From contig JAOVFP010000011.1 of NCBI GenBank assembly GCA_025738555.1, forward strand, positions 2,356,001-2,420,000: a stretch of 64,000 nt of DNA, given 5' to 3'. Made by a program: the position numbers and the translations under genes. Shown here piece after piece: positions 23,003 to 34,524 of the stretch (position 1 is the stretch's first letter; the number at the start of each line of letters is the position of its first letter). The notes under the pieces were generated by a model. That model was not told the DNA's origin and made no database searches. It saw only the letters and a list, made by a program, of their open reading frames with translations. The DNA is from Cyathus striatus. Lineage: Eukaryota > Basidiomycota > Agaricomycetes > Agaricales > Nidulariaceae.

Positions 23003-24875
23003 CAGCGGTTTGCTTATCATTGTAGCCATTTGATTTTTTTAGTATACATCTGAGTTTTCCGGCGATCAATGCTGACTGCACAGCCAAACCACCAGAACAT
23101 GGCTGCTACCACAAAGCACTAAGAAGCTCCACTACTCACTTCACTGCCAACACACATTGCTGACTTGTTGCTGACCATCCCTTGACCTGCTATGTCTCTT
23201 TCCTCACCCACTCGTTATGCCCAGACAATGTCAACACATCTCAAGAGAGCTTAAGGAAGTTGTTGTCTGCATGGAAAATGAGGGTGTTTCACGCTACAAT
23301 ATTCAGCGGTTCACAGGAGTTGCAAGGTCAACACAAAAGCAGATACTCACACTATATCAAAGCACAGGTGATGTTTGTCACATTCCTGTTGAGTGTGGTA
23401 GGAAATGTTGTCTTACTAGTCTTGATGTTGTGGTAAGTCATCTTTCATACTCCATATTTGTGTGATTTATGCGTCCTTTTCAGTTTCTGGAAAGATGCAT
23501 TGAGCGGCAGCCTGACATAATGCTATCGGAACTTCAAGCAGCATTGGAGGCGACTTGCACTGTTTCTGTGTCATTGACAACAATATCGCATATGCTGAAA
23601 AGATGCGGGTTTACTCGGAAACAGGTGAGCTGCACAGCACTGACTCAATCTATTGATGAGCTGATTGTGTTTCTAGATAGAATGGCCAGCACTTGAGCAT
23701 GATGAAGATAGAAGAATAAACTTCAAGATTCATATTGTGAGCAATTACGAAGCGAACCAACTGGTTTTTGTGGATGAAAGTCACCTAAGTTGGTTCTCTG
23801 CACGACGTTCATATGGCTGGGCTGCGCGTGGAGCACGCTTGCATAGGCGTGATTTTTTTATATGCGGGAAGTGGTGCGTATTGTTATACTCTCATCATGT
23901 CTTTCTCTCACTTCTACTTAGCTATTCAATCCTCCCAGCCCTATCTCTTGATGCTTGATGGGATAATCTATGTGGATGTATATGAGTGTGTGCTTGATGG
24001 GAGGGCCTTCTATACATTTATAGAAGGTCTTCTTAACTGTATGAATCCTTATCCACAGCCAAACTCTGTTATTGTGATGGATAATGTGAGCATTCATAAG
24101 TGTGAGGGTATTTGTGAATTGATTGAAGAGCAGTATGTTAGTGGTTTTGTAGTCATGTGGATAGTATGACTGATATTATGTGCAGTGGCATGCGGCTGGA
24201 GTATCTCCCGCCATACTCACCTGATTTCAACCCCATTGAAGAGGGGTTTTCTTGTATTAAAGCATGGTTGCACTCAAATTGTGACTATGTCCTTGGTGAA
24301 ATGGGAGAGGGCAACACCAATCCATATGACATGATTTGGAATGCGGTTTATAATGTCACTCCGGGTAAAGCATGAGGGTGGTTTTGACATAGCGGCTACA
24401 TTGCATAAATAACTACATAGTATTCTGTATAAGTATTTATCTGCTGCCTGAAAGCTCGTCAACATCTTCATCATCTGATGCATCATTGTAAGAGATTGTT
24501 TCGAGATCCCACTTGCTCTGGCCAATCACAGTCTCATCAGGAATTGTTGACGTGCAATGCAAGACACTACTACTTGACTGCTATAGCAGGGGGTACATAC
24601 CCAATTTATACACATCTTGTGGCGATGCTCAGTAAATTATGCTGCTCGTCATCTCCAACGTTAAGGGACAATCCCAGTTTACAGTATAATGCTTGGAGGC
24701 AGCGTCAATTGTAAACTGGCACCTACAGTCCTGGTGAGTGTCATACCATAGTGTCATATTCTTGTTTAGGAATAACCTGTTGGATCCCACCAGTAACCTG
24801 GCTCAGATCATACTGCCGATGAAACTCAGATGTATACTAAAATGTCAAGGGGCTACAATGATAAGCAAACCACTG
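23003..24875 (+). mobile_element. Element D: Tc1-type transposon
   Basis: This is an 1873-bp element with inverted ends CAGCGGTTTGCTTATCATTG on the left and CAGTGGTTTGCTTATCATTG on the right, flanked by TA (23001-23002 and 24876-24877). The uninterrupted target survives in the left repeat of element C at about 20010-20030 (GGCTTAAGTG when read on the minus strand), which shows a single TA at the site. It encodes the DDE transposase at 23217-24375. Confidence 0.93.
23217..24375 (+). pseudogene. Tc1/mariner-type DDE transposase, frameshifted
   Basis: The model has five exons with introns 23433-23483, 23625-23676, 23874-23921 and 24133-24185. The N-terminal part is a helix-turn-helix DNA-binding region (SRYNIQRFTGVARSTQKQI). 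The catalytic core shows VFVDESH, VIVMDNVSIH and LPPYSPDFNPIEE. Splicing the last intron gives 34 residues between the second Asp and the Glu (DD34E). The gene is broken by a perfect 7-bp duplication, CTTGATG at 23947-23953 and 23954-23960, exactly where the family expects LDGIIYVDV. The copy is therefore inactive unless this is a sequencing error; everything else looks well kept, so inactivation is probably recent. Confidence 0.88.
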
Positions 24876-24984
24876 TAAGCAATCTGCCAAGCAGCCAATG
24901 CTCGGAGCACAAAATATTTTGATGCTTCTGAGCATGGTGCTCCGGGTTTCCATAGTGGTTGGCTTCCCTTGTTTAGCATTAAGT

Positions 24985-25045
24985 TTTAGGTACCTTGCAA
25001 ACCTCCTCTTAACTTTAGGTACCTTGCAAACCTCCTCTTAACTAT
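24985..25045. repeat. Short tandem duplication
   Basis: A segment of about 30 bp containing AGGTACCTTGCAAACCTCCT is present twice in direct succession, just outside element C and inside element A. Confidence 0.85.
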
Positions 25046-25234
25046 ATCCCTGGCCCCACATATGTAAGAGGCAATAATTAGTACACATATCTATTATTGT
25101 TATACTCTGTGTAAGATAAACAAAAGTTAAAATAATCTACATGATATTATAGGCTAAAAATGTGACAGCTGACATGCATGAAAAATAATAACATGTTGGA
25201 AATATGTCACATATGTGATAGGCATAAATGTGTG

Positions 25235-25625
25235 ACAATTGTGACGCATGTTAAAGCGTGACGATCGTGACACATGTAAAAGCGTGACGATTGTGACGCA
25301 TGTAAAGGTGTGACGATTGTGACGCGTGTGAAAGCGTGACAGTTGTGACGCGTGACGATCGTGACATGTGTAAAAGCGTGACAATCGTGACGCGTGTAAA
25401 GGTGTGACAATCGTGACACGTGTAAAAGCGTGACGATCGTTACGCATGTAAAGGCGTGACAATCGTGACACGTGTAAAAGTGTGACGATCGTGACATGTG
25501 TAAAAGCGTGACAATCGTGACGCGTGTAAAGGTGTGACAATCGTGACGCGTGTGAAAGCGTGACGATCGTGACGCGTGTAATGGCGTGACAATCGTGACG
25601 CGTACTAGAGTGTGACGATCGTGAA
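25235..25625. repeat. 26-bp CpG-rich satellite
   Basis: About 14-15 copies of a 26-bp unit read roughly GTGACGATCGTGAC then GCGTGTAAAAGC. Variation between units is almost all CG against TG or CA. A looser CpG-rich tail continues to about 25780 (GCGCGGGAATTATGAG-like phrases). It lies beside the right arm of element A. Confidence 0.92.
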
Positions 25626-25799
25626 TGATGTGGAGCGTGGGAAATATGTGACACGCAGGAAGATCGTGACAATCATGATGCACAGGAATGATGTAGAGCG
25701 CGGGAATTATGAGATGCGCGGGAATTGTGTGAAGCGCGCGAAATATGTGACATGCGGGAAGATCGTGACAATTGTGACATGAACTACAATAGCAATATG

Positions 25800-26409
25800 T
25801 AATACTTTTCATTTCAAAATATGTCAATGATCATATATGATCACCACATTACAATATAGTAATATTCACTTCAAATAGCTAATGATCACATATGATCATC
25901 ATATTACAATGGACCTACAGTAGTAATATTCAATTCAAAATAAGTCAATGATCACATATGATCACCATATTACAATGGACCTACAGTAGTAATATTCACT
26001 TCAAAATAACCAATGATCACATATGATCACCACATTACAATAGACCTACAGTAGTAATATTCACTTTAAAACAGCTAATGATCACATATGATCACCACAT
26101 TACAATAGATCTACAGTAGTAATATTCACTTCAAAATAGCCAATGATCACATATGATCACCATATTGCAATAGACCTACAGTAGTAATATTCACTTCAAA
26201 ATAACCAATGATCACATATGATCACCATATTGCAATAGACCTACAGTAGTAATATTCACTTCAAAATAACCAATGATCACTTATGATCACCATTAGATTT
26301 AGTATTAATAGGTGGATAGGCTCTCAAAATGCATAATCATGAAGGTGATCATTATTTATGATTGCCACAATCATAAAACACTACATTTTTATGATAATTT
26401 TGGCTAACA
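25800..26409. repeat. Right arm of element A, 65-bp tandem units
   Basis: Seven to eight units, inverted relative to the left arm, carry AATGATCACATATGATCACC and TACAGTAGTAATATTCACTT. The last ~110 bp are the single-copy tip, inverse to 10348-10460. Confidence 0.9.
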
Positions 26410-26496
26410 CCACTCCTGAAAACATACTATGCCAAAGGGGAGTTGAACTCCTGCCACTTGCTAACCTTTGATTGTGACAAAGCACATATGGAAGTC

Positions 26497-26598
26497 GAGT
26501 TTGCAAACACCAAACACAATGTCAGGCATGCGTGCATGTCACACTCCCAGCCCAACTTGTCTCCTCCAAGTCTTACTCTCCTCTTGCCTCTGCTCCCA
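26497..26598. repeat. Dispersed repeat R2, copy 2
   Basis: This is the direct-orientation counterpart of 9533-9632. It follows a damaged tRNA-like segment (26430-26465, GGGGAGTTGAACTCCT) immediately outside element A. Confidence 0.7.
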
Positions 26599-26659
26599 AT
26601 AATGTATGCTGTGAAGCAAGCAAAAGTACTATTCCACTCAGCTTGTGCCTGGACAGCTT

Positions 26660-29600
26660 TTTTAGGCTTTATTATGGTGGTCAAAGTGCACATTTATTGT
26701 GCCATGCAACTTTTTTTGAGGGTGCCGCAACCAAGAGTCATCAGATCACTGAAATATGGACCAGGATCTGAAAGTGTTATCCCTGAGCTAGTGCATATTT
26801 GGATGTCCCTTGATACAGCATTTGACCAGCATTATCTTGCAAGCTTGAAGTGAACAAAATCCAGCAGCTCGACATTCTGACTTTTAAATACCTCACATTC
26901 CAATCACATTCTTTTGCAAACTTGTTCCTTCAGTACAAGTTCAACATAGAATTATATCTGGTCATCTTTATATAAATAATAAAGTAGAGTTATAGTAGAG
27001 GATGTATATGTCCTGGTGCTGAAATAACTATATACAGTTGACACCAATAGCTCATGTTGAGAAAGATACACTAATAGTAAGTTGAAGTATATTCATTGGT
27101 TTGAGTGCCCAAGTGTAGTATCTACCTTGGTACATAAGGGATAGAATTTTCTGAATCTGGCATGGAGATTGTCCCCATAGATACAGACTGGTGGGTAATT
27201 GATTTCGCCATCAAGTGGGATTGTATTCTGCTTGAGATGTTAAGCTTCACAACAACAATCAATTTGTACTGTTCACTTGAGTTAACTTGTTGCAATGTTC
27301 ACCTGAATCACTCTCATTCATTCTAACATCGGAGTTGCAAGTGGCAAAGACTGTTGCATTGCAACCCAAATGAGTGGTGACCCATGTTTCATAAATTCTT
27401 CAATGTGTTGACCATGTTTTGCAATACAAATGGTACCTTTGTAGGAAACTCCGAGACAAGTATGAGATCTTTCAAGAAAGCTGGAGATGGAATACCTGCA
27501 CACTATTAGAACTCAATAGCATTTCGAAGCGAGTAGCTATACATTCTATATAAAAGTACTAACACACATAAAACATATAAAGCAGAAAGTACAAAGGTCC
27601 ACAGTGCACACTGTGCTAACCATTTTGTACCACTCAAATGTCTCTCCATTGGTTTTGAACCATAATTAATTGCATGGTTGATGTACTTCGTGTTTGTTAA
27701 GTTGGAGAGGAGTTAGAATGGAATATGTTGAAAAAGACATCAAGAATGCGGAATAAACAATGTCACGACTCATGATAAGTGTTGACAAAGATGCTTTGGT
27801 TGGAGATTTAAAAAGATCAGCCAAACAGGTTTGTTTGCTACAGTTTGTTGGGGGGGGTATGGGTGGAGGATACCCTCTGTGGGAACTACTTTTTGCATGA
27901 GGCCACAACTTTTTACATGAGGCCACAACTTTTTACATGAGGCCACAACTTTTTTCAGTGCAACTTTTTTCTGGCAGTGCAACTTTTTCTTTCTCTGCAC
28001 AACTTTTTCTTTTTTCACACAACTTTTCTCTACTATTATTTTTAAGTTAATAATGCCATTTAAATTCCTTGACCCAACATTGTATGAAGCTAAAATATAC
28101 AAGGCCTTATTACTCATCACATGTTTTTCCAGCAGCCCACACTATGCTACAACTACTACTATTAAGTATTGAAACTATGCAAGAGTACATACTAAACCTC
28201 ACATGGTTTCGAGGTGCTGGCACTGCAGTCCAATGGAAGCATCAACATTGACACACAGTCTTTCAATGCATGACTTACTGGGAATTCGGACAGTGGTGCT
28301 CTCAAGAGTACCACACTCACATGCTGATAGAAAGGTGAGGAGGGGGACAGCAGAGAGAATTGTAAGGTTGAGAGACCCGGAGCACATGAAGGCAAGAACT
28401 AGGCAGGTGGGAGTCATGGTGAGCCCATGACACTTGCCACCTCAACAAGGCGACTTCCCCTGTCCATATACATAAGCTGCTTGTCATGCTTCCCAATGTG
28501 ATTCGCAGTCTTTCAACGATGTGGCTTACCAGGGATTTGGACAAAGTTGTACTCTCAAGAGCACCACACTCGTGACAGCGACGTAGGCAAGGGGGAGTGT
28601 AGATCAAGAGGGTAGGGTTCTCTGCAATATAGACATGTGTCTGATTCTTAGTGTTTGTGTGCAACCTTGTACAAGAACCAAGAATGAACTTACTAGCTGG
28701 AATAAGCATAAGACCCCCTGATGCACGTGAGGCAGTTGTGATGCTGCTGGGTGCAGGTGTGCCATCCGATAAAGTGGAATTTGTTGAAGACCCCAGTAAG
28801 GTTATGCTTGCAGTATGGCTGGGATACGAGCACAGATACTTCAACACCATTGTTTAGGCATGGAGAGGTGGAATTCTGGTGAACACAGGAGAAGAGACAT
28901 AATATAATGTTGATGTTGTTGTCTTGGGTTCAACATTGCTGTGCCGTTATGCAGGGCTCGATGTTGCTACATGTGTTGTTATGCATATCACTTGCTAGAC
29001 GAGAAGAGGAGAGGAGGAAAGGGATGAAATAACCATACTCATCACTTGCAAGATGAGGGTAACAGACATCGCAGCACTTGATGCTACATTTGTTGCCTAG
29101 AATGAGGGGGAGGAGGAGCAGGAGCTGAGGAGGTGAGAAGGCAAGAATCACGAATGCACACCTTGCAATGTTGCATGTTATGTGTTATGTGATGCTTACA
29201 GGCAGTCATGTGGCACTGGGTCCTGGGATTAATCAACAAACATAAGTATGTACATGTGATATATCTCATATGTAGCTGTGTACGTGTTTATTGGTACCAC
29301 TTGGCAGGAGCTTCTGTTACCCACATGGCACTGGCATGCAACCAATGGGCTTTCCAACTTCCAGCTTCCAACTTCCAACTTCCCCTGTCAGGCTGTGACA
29401 CTGCTCGCTCATAAGTTTATTGCTGCCTGAAGTTCCTTTAGAAAGTTGGTATATATATGTATGAAATGGTACGTTTAATGTATTCTTCCTTTTGTCTTGT
29501 AAATTACTTAACACTTGCTCTTACCTGGGCTTATTGTTTTCATGCCCTCTATTGGATTTTTCTGCTTATGCAGTGCATGTCCCCTTATATATACTATTGT

Positions 29601-31265
29601 TGACCATTATCATAACTCATCAAAATACACCGTCCCATTCGTCACCTCCACTTCGAAGCATTGGAATGCACTGAGACCGACAATGCAGAAGATCACCAAG
29701 TCATGTTTGCAGTTCTCTTTGTAGGCTCCCCTTGTGGGCTCGAACCATATTGGAGCTGCTATTGATGGGGAGGATCATGGCTATTTTGGGTGTAGAGGAA
29801 CAGATGGTATGTAAAGAGTCCTTTGCTCTGGATCTTGTTGGTTGCAATAGCATGGGCCACGTCTGACCTCTGCTAATGGCTCAGTACCTGATACACACTG
29901 CAGTCACTTACAGCCTCAAGCAAACACTTTCCTACTATTCTCCTCTCTCAGCCTTCACCTCCCTTCGTGTCCCATTTTACCATTGATTGGTACGTTCATA
30001 AAATTCTTACCAATCAATCTTTTTGACTGACTTTGTCCCAATGTGTGCCTGCATATCTTCTGTGTCAGCCCAATATGAGTGCGGCTTCTAGCGCTCCCTC
30101 CTATTCTCCTCCCTCTTGTCTCCTCAGTGACGTGTGTGGCTGACATCTCCTCTCCCTTCCCTCCTCCACCCTCTGTCCCCTCGCATCTTCCCCCTTCCCC
30201 TATGTGTAATGGCATGCATAGCAACATCAAGTCCTAAATGGAGCACTGCCTCTTACACTCCTCATCTCCCCCTCTCGTCCTCATCTCGCAAGTGACAAGG
30301 GCAAACACTTTATCTCCTCACCCCCTCTTGCCCATTGCCCTTTCGCCTTCGTCTCGCAAGTGATGGGGACATACATTTTCCACTCTCGCCCTCTCCTCCT
30401 ATTTCCATTATCTCGACGTTGACAACTCACCATGCCAACCACCAGTATGCCCCCCATCATCAGCTTGTCTCCCTGTCCCCACTTGTTACTTGGCCCACCT
30501 CAAGCCTCCTGCCTTGCTGACCTCCATCAACTCAACAGCATTGATGCAGCATTGTAGGCACTAATGTACCCACCACCACTACCACCACTACCACCACCAC
30601 CACCACCATTGTCATAACGACACATTTATCAATTCCCAGTCCCTGCCTTTCTTCCCCTTCAACCCTTTCCCCTGTCCCCTTGTTCGCTCCTGTCCTCTTG
30701 CCTCATCTTGCAAATAACAAGTGCTGTCACACCCCTTCCCTCCTCTCTCCCACTCCCTCCCTCATCTTGCAAATGATGAGTTTGGGGTTATTGGGCATAG
30801 TGGTGTGAGTAGTCACTGATTAACAGTGATGGAGAATATGACAGGGAGGTGATGAAGAAGGTTGTTATCTGCAGGCAGTATGTCTCTGGACTCTGTCTCG
30901 TTTACATAGACTGTATACAACTTGTTACTAGTAATTGACATGTAAAACATGATAACTTAATAATTATGATATACGCATGAAGTGATAGTAAATTCATGTA
31001 TATAGTTCCCTTTTCTAAAATTGTGTATAAAAAAAGTCTTGTATTTCATGTATGTAACCATAAATAGGACTTAATCTATATGATATTGTTTAAAGTAATT
31101 TCCCACCCCAAAATGATAATTGCATCGAAATAACTTGCACTGAAAAAAAGTTGTGCTACCAGAAAAAAAGTTGCAGCCTTGTGTAAAAAGTTGTGGCACC
31201 CTCAAAAAAAGTTGTGCAGCACAATAAATGTGCACTTTGACTGCCATACTTTATTAAAGATAAAT
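26660..31265. mobile_element. Element E: 4.6 kb inverted-repeat structure
   Basis: The outer ends share GTCAAAGTGCACATTTATTG in opposite orientation (about 26681 and 31240), followed inward by CAACTTTTTTTGAGGGTGCC. Further in, ACAACTTTTT repeats stand at 27885-28025 and their inverse at 31135-31215. Both outer flanks carry pieces of the tRNA-derived repeat family. The interior (28030-31130) has short open frames, a CACCACTAC run near 30570-30605 and pyrimidine-rich text, but no recognised gene. Confidence 0.6.
29700..29850. repeat. Dispersed repeat R1, copy 2
   Basis: This is the partner of 1070-1200. It keeps GGGCTCGAACCATATTGG, whose complement has the B-box-like GGTTCGAGCCC. Confidence 0.5.
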
Positions 31266-31289
31266 TATAACTTATTTTTACTAGATATC

Positions 31290-31480
31290 TTTACTTTATT
31301 ATAAACCAGATACCATGCATTGATAGCCTTGTGCATGAAATCAAGTAGAGGTTCAATTCCCCAGGGGTGCATAACTTCCTATTGAAGTCTCTTTTTTCGT
31401 GGCCATGATAATGTACACCGAAAAGCAAGAGGTAGTGGGTCGAATTTTCCGCTACTGTGCTCTGCTGTTCCATAATGTAG
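31290..31480 (+). repeat. tRNA-derived SINE-like repeat, plus orientation
   Basis: The plus strand reads ACCAGATACCATGCATTGAT, then AATCAAGTAGAGGTTCAATT (B-box-like), then the family tail ACCGAAAAGCAAGAGGTAGT. It is a single unit in the opposite orientation to the arrays at 38.4 and 47.4 kb. Confidence 0.65.
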
Positions 31481-31998
31481 ACACCAAGCCATTGTTTTTA
31501 CAGTAAAAATATAACAATTTCCTCCAGATATATTTGCTTTGTTATACACAAAATCAGCAGTGCCATTGGTGAAACAGATACCACTGTAGAGTTAAGATGA
31601 GGTGGTTAACATTTTTTCAGACAAATGGAAGCCATGATGAGTCAAGCAAAGTCAGTTGTAAAAGTATTGGAGGTTGGTTCCAGGTGGAGACTGAGATGAT
31701 TGTGTTTCAACGGTAGAAGTGTAGCTGGAGATCATCAATCATCATGTAAGGGTGGTTGAGAACAGGAGGAAGAGGAAGAGTATGTGTGAGTGCATTGTAT
31801 GTTAGACATTAGTTTCAGTTTATGTCGTAAGGTCTAGCCAAGAATATTAATGTGCTAAGGAAAGACACGCTGTGCGCAGTTGTGATACTGGAGATTTGTT
31901 GTACATTGGTAAGGAAAAGGTAAGGAGAAAGCACATTGCCTGCACTGCCACACTGTGAGTGTATGTAAGATGTGTCTCCCTCAAGTCTCCCCACGATC

Positions 31999-32061
31999 AC
32001 GCCAAAGGCGAAGCGGTCGTCATGCATCTTGCTTGCTTTAGGTTCGAATCCCCTTCGGCGT
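31999..32061 (+). repeat. Truncated tRNA-like sequence
   Basis: It begins ACGCC and ends GGCGT with a good T-arm (GGTTCGAATCCCC), but it is only 63 nt long because the anticodon region is shortened. It is related to the relics upstream of the VPS10 copies. Not a functional tRNA. Confidence 0.6.
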
Positions 32062-32744
32062 ATGCAGTACCCTACCCCCACTGATGAAATTTTTTAATCT
32101 GGGTGCATAGAACACTAACCTATATAAGTACCTTGATCTCGTTATTCAAGCTTGGCTTCTTCACAGTACTTCAGTAATCGAAATAACAGCAGCTATACTA
32201 TAGTACGCCTTGACACCGCCCAACTCAAACAATACACGGTGAAGCCGTTATTTTGCTTGCCTTCCATACAAATACAGGATTAACTTCAATAAGCTCAGTG
32301 CTAGCGACAGGACTTGAGTACAAGTCCTCATTGGCGAGTTTCTAGTATTTTTGGTGCTAGATATCGACGTTTTATTATTTTAAAAAATCATCGTAATAGC
32401 ATGCGTTTCATTCATTGCTAGCTCACGAAGAAACGTGCTCGACATGAAAATTACTTAATCGAGTTTTCACACCTCTTGTGATAATCGATAACTCACTTAT
32501 TAGTTTAGATCGCGTGCAAAATGGGAAGAACAGAGAAGATTACTCCTGCAGTGGAACCCGTGTGTGAAGGACGTATCGTCGATTGAACGGTCCAACTGAC
32601 AGCTGTCCAGTTTTAGCTCGGGCGCTTGATACATTAAAATAACGCGTACAAGCCCAAGTCCCAATTGAATCAGGTTAGATTGCGTGGAAGGCTGTGGAAG
32701 AGAAATCATGTTGCTAAGGCTGTCGTCGATCGAATGGTACATTT

Positions 32745-33700
32745 TCAGCGGATATGGTTGAGCTCTGGGAGTTGTCGAAGTACATACATAAACTTATTAG
32801 TCTCATATCGATGGAATCGCCTGCAATGTGCTTGAGGTGGCAGCATAGAAACATCCGTATAATGAACATGCTTTATGTGGTGACGCAGCTTTATAGTCAC
32901 ATAAGTTGAACCAGTCCCATTGCGACGTAGTGAGATGAAAAGATAGCTATTGCACGCATATCGGTGCATACCGACATGCTCTCGATGCTTTACACCTGGA
33001 TTTTGCGAGGGTTTAGGTTTTTTGCAGCGTTCTTCATCCTGGCTGCACCAGTATTGTGTGCGATGGCCACTCTTCAAGCGCTTGTGATCCCGCATACTGT
33101 AATAACCTATACTTAAGTATATTCTAATCCTACATTAAATGAAATAGCTCACGTGAATCGATAGCCAGTAACTCGCCATAATTCCTTTGCGACAATCTGC
33201 ACGCGCTCTTTATCAACAATATCATTATTGTCTTCAACGTGGTATGTTCCATTTAATTCAACTGTTGAGCTGGCAATGAACATTGAATGAATAGACGTGA
33301 AGAAATCTTCGGCATCCAGAAATAGTTCAACAGACTTGATAATGATGTGAGCCAATTAATTAAAGCAACCGTAAACACTAACCTCATCCAACAGCTTTTC
33401 CTTCTCGTATTCAGCATCATCTGTATCACTTAGAGCGGTTCCAGCAAGTGTAGATACTGACCCCTTGCGTGCTCGCTTTACCCCTGAGTCTTTGACAGAT
33501 TCAGTATTCCTCGCCCGCTTCTGCCCACTGTTTGTATTTGATAGGTTCTTTTCCTTTTCCCGGGCACGTCCGTTTTCCTTGTTTCTCCTGTCAATCTCAC
33601 GGCAGTATGAGCAGTTCTTGAATTTCGATGATAACCCTTCAGTTCGTTTACACCAAGATTTGCCACATTTCTGTGGTGTACCTGTCTCTGAATTGTCCAT
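32745..33700 (-). CDS. Fungal protein with FAR1/WRKY-like zinc-finger region
   Basis: Three exons (33700-33383, 33334-33153, 33096-32745) join in frame across introns of 48 and 56 nt. The N-terminal exon has a CGKSW-CSYC cysteine pair followed by a Lys/Arg-rich segment (about residues 30-85). The later exons carry KERVQIVAKELWRVTGYRF, YWCSQDE, RYACNS and LRHHIKHVHY, i.e. a C...C...HxH arrangement resembling the FAR1/WRKY-type DNA-binding fold found in many Agaricomycete proteins of unknown role. The final ~25 residues after MLPPQ do not look like the family; an alternative splice near 32770 to a frame ending at 32500 is possible. DNA binding is inference, and it could be a remnant of a transposon-derived gene. 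Confidence 0.6.
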
Positions 33701-34520
33701 ATGTCGAGGGGTGAAAAAATGTAAGGAGGGGGATGTGGGAGGTAGGAAGTCTTGAACGGCTTCCCTCCTGTCTTTCCAAATTCTCGATCATATTTTGCAT
33801 TTCAAATTTTTCTCCTTTCCCGACGTTGTAAATCACATGTGGGAGTGTCTGTACCATGGAGAATTAAATTTGCCAAAAAAATACATCTAGCGTGTTTTGA
33901 ACTCAAGCCTACGTCAATACTTTGCTTAGTTTAATCTATTTTACCGCTCAGCAACCTCGGTGTGTTTAAAACTAAGCTGTATACTGTAACATAGGGCGGG
34001 AGGAGCACCGCGCGAAAATATTTCCGCATTTGGTAATGTCACGTGGTGTCATAGTGGGGGAGACGAACGAATCGGAACGATTGTCGGTGCATCGTGACCG
34101 GTTCGGGAGGGGTCGGGTATGTGTTGTGTTGAGACCACCAGTGCTGCTCGTTCCTATCGTCCCGTGTGTCGTACTGGCTCTCGTGTTCCTCCTCTTTCTC
34201 TATCTTCTCTCTCTTTCGTGCGCAACGTGGCGTAGGGTTGGGTGTACGCACCCGAGATGTGCAATGTCTAGGCGCTTTGGGCGTTGGGGGGTGAGGTGGG
34301 CGATGAGGTAGGAGGTTGGTGTGCTCTGCGTCATCCAGTATGGGATTCAGGCTGTGGTGTACGATGCTGGTGTTGGCGTTGTGCTGGCTTTTGGCTCTTC
34401 TCATTCGTCCTACACGGTTAGGTGGGTTGGGTTGGGAGTGGGGGGCTTGGAGATGTGAAAGGCTCTGGCTCTCAATAACTTGCTCCGGGCTCCCAACTTC
34501 GCTCATATACGCACTTTGGG
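33701..34520. other. Intergenic, no gene seen
   Basis: Around 33885-33960 lies a tRNA-like stretch (TTTGAACTCAAGCC then CCGCTCAGCAACC). The rest, including longer open frames on both strands between 34030 and 34510, has no recognisable motif. Confidence 0.35.
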
Positions 34521-34524
34521 CTTT

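Larger units (their letters stand above)
19940..24952. mobile_element. Element C: non-coding element with 250-bp terminal inverted repeats
   Basis: The tips read TGGAAACCTGGAGCACCATG on the left and the inverse, with CCCGGAGC, on the right. Both are flanked by TA (19938-19939 and 24953-24954), as expected of Tc1/mariner-type targeting. The inverted repeat runs about 250 bp (19940-20190 against 22805-24952 with the 1.9 kb insert D removed). The interior is two fields of degenerate tandem repeats with no gene. It is inferred to be a non-autonomous element mobilised in trans. Confidence 0.8.
10348..26409. mobile_element. Element A: 16 kb structure with long inverted arms
   Basis: The two ends are inverted copies starting TGTCAGCCAAAATTATCATA on the left and TGTTAGCC... 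on the right. They continue through about 110 bp of single-copy sequence into tandem arrays of a 65-bp unit. Related direct sequence flanks both ends (CCACT then GAAAACATA), a candidate but imperfect target duplication. Elements B and C/D account for most of its interior; the remainder (10790-11120, 19783-19939, 24953-25800) shows no transposase. A may be a non-autonomous foldback-type element that served as a landing site, or the pair may have been separated by later insertions. Confidence 0.75.

Noticed and set aside
25235..25625. Regular short repeats resembling a CRISPR array
   Set aside because: The units abut with no unique spacers and the genome is fungal; this is a 26-bp satellite.
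25154..25827. Two long minus-strand open frames rich in His/Ser/Cys repeats
   Set aside because: They are translations of the satellite array in two frames.
10348..26409. A Starship-like or other giant cargo element
   Set aside because: No DUF3435-type tyrosine recombinase gene is present, and the interior is explained by nested DNA elements B, C and D.
28069..28860. Overlapping open frames on both strands inside element E
   Set aside because: Two diverged copies of a ~130-bp segment (about 28215 and 28470) create them; no protein motif can be named.
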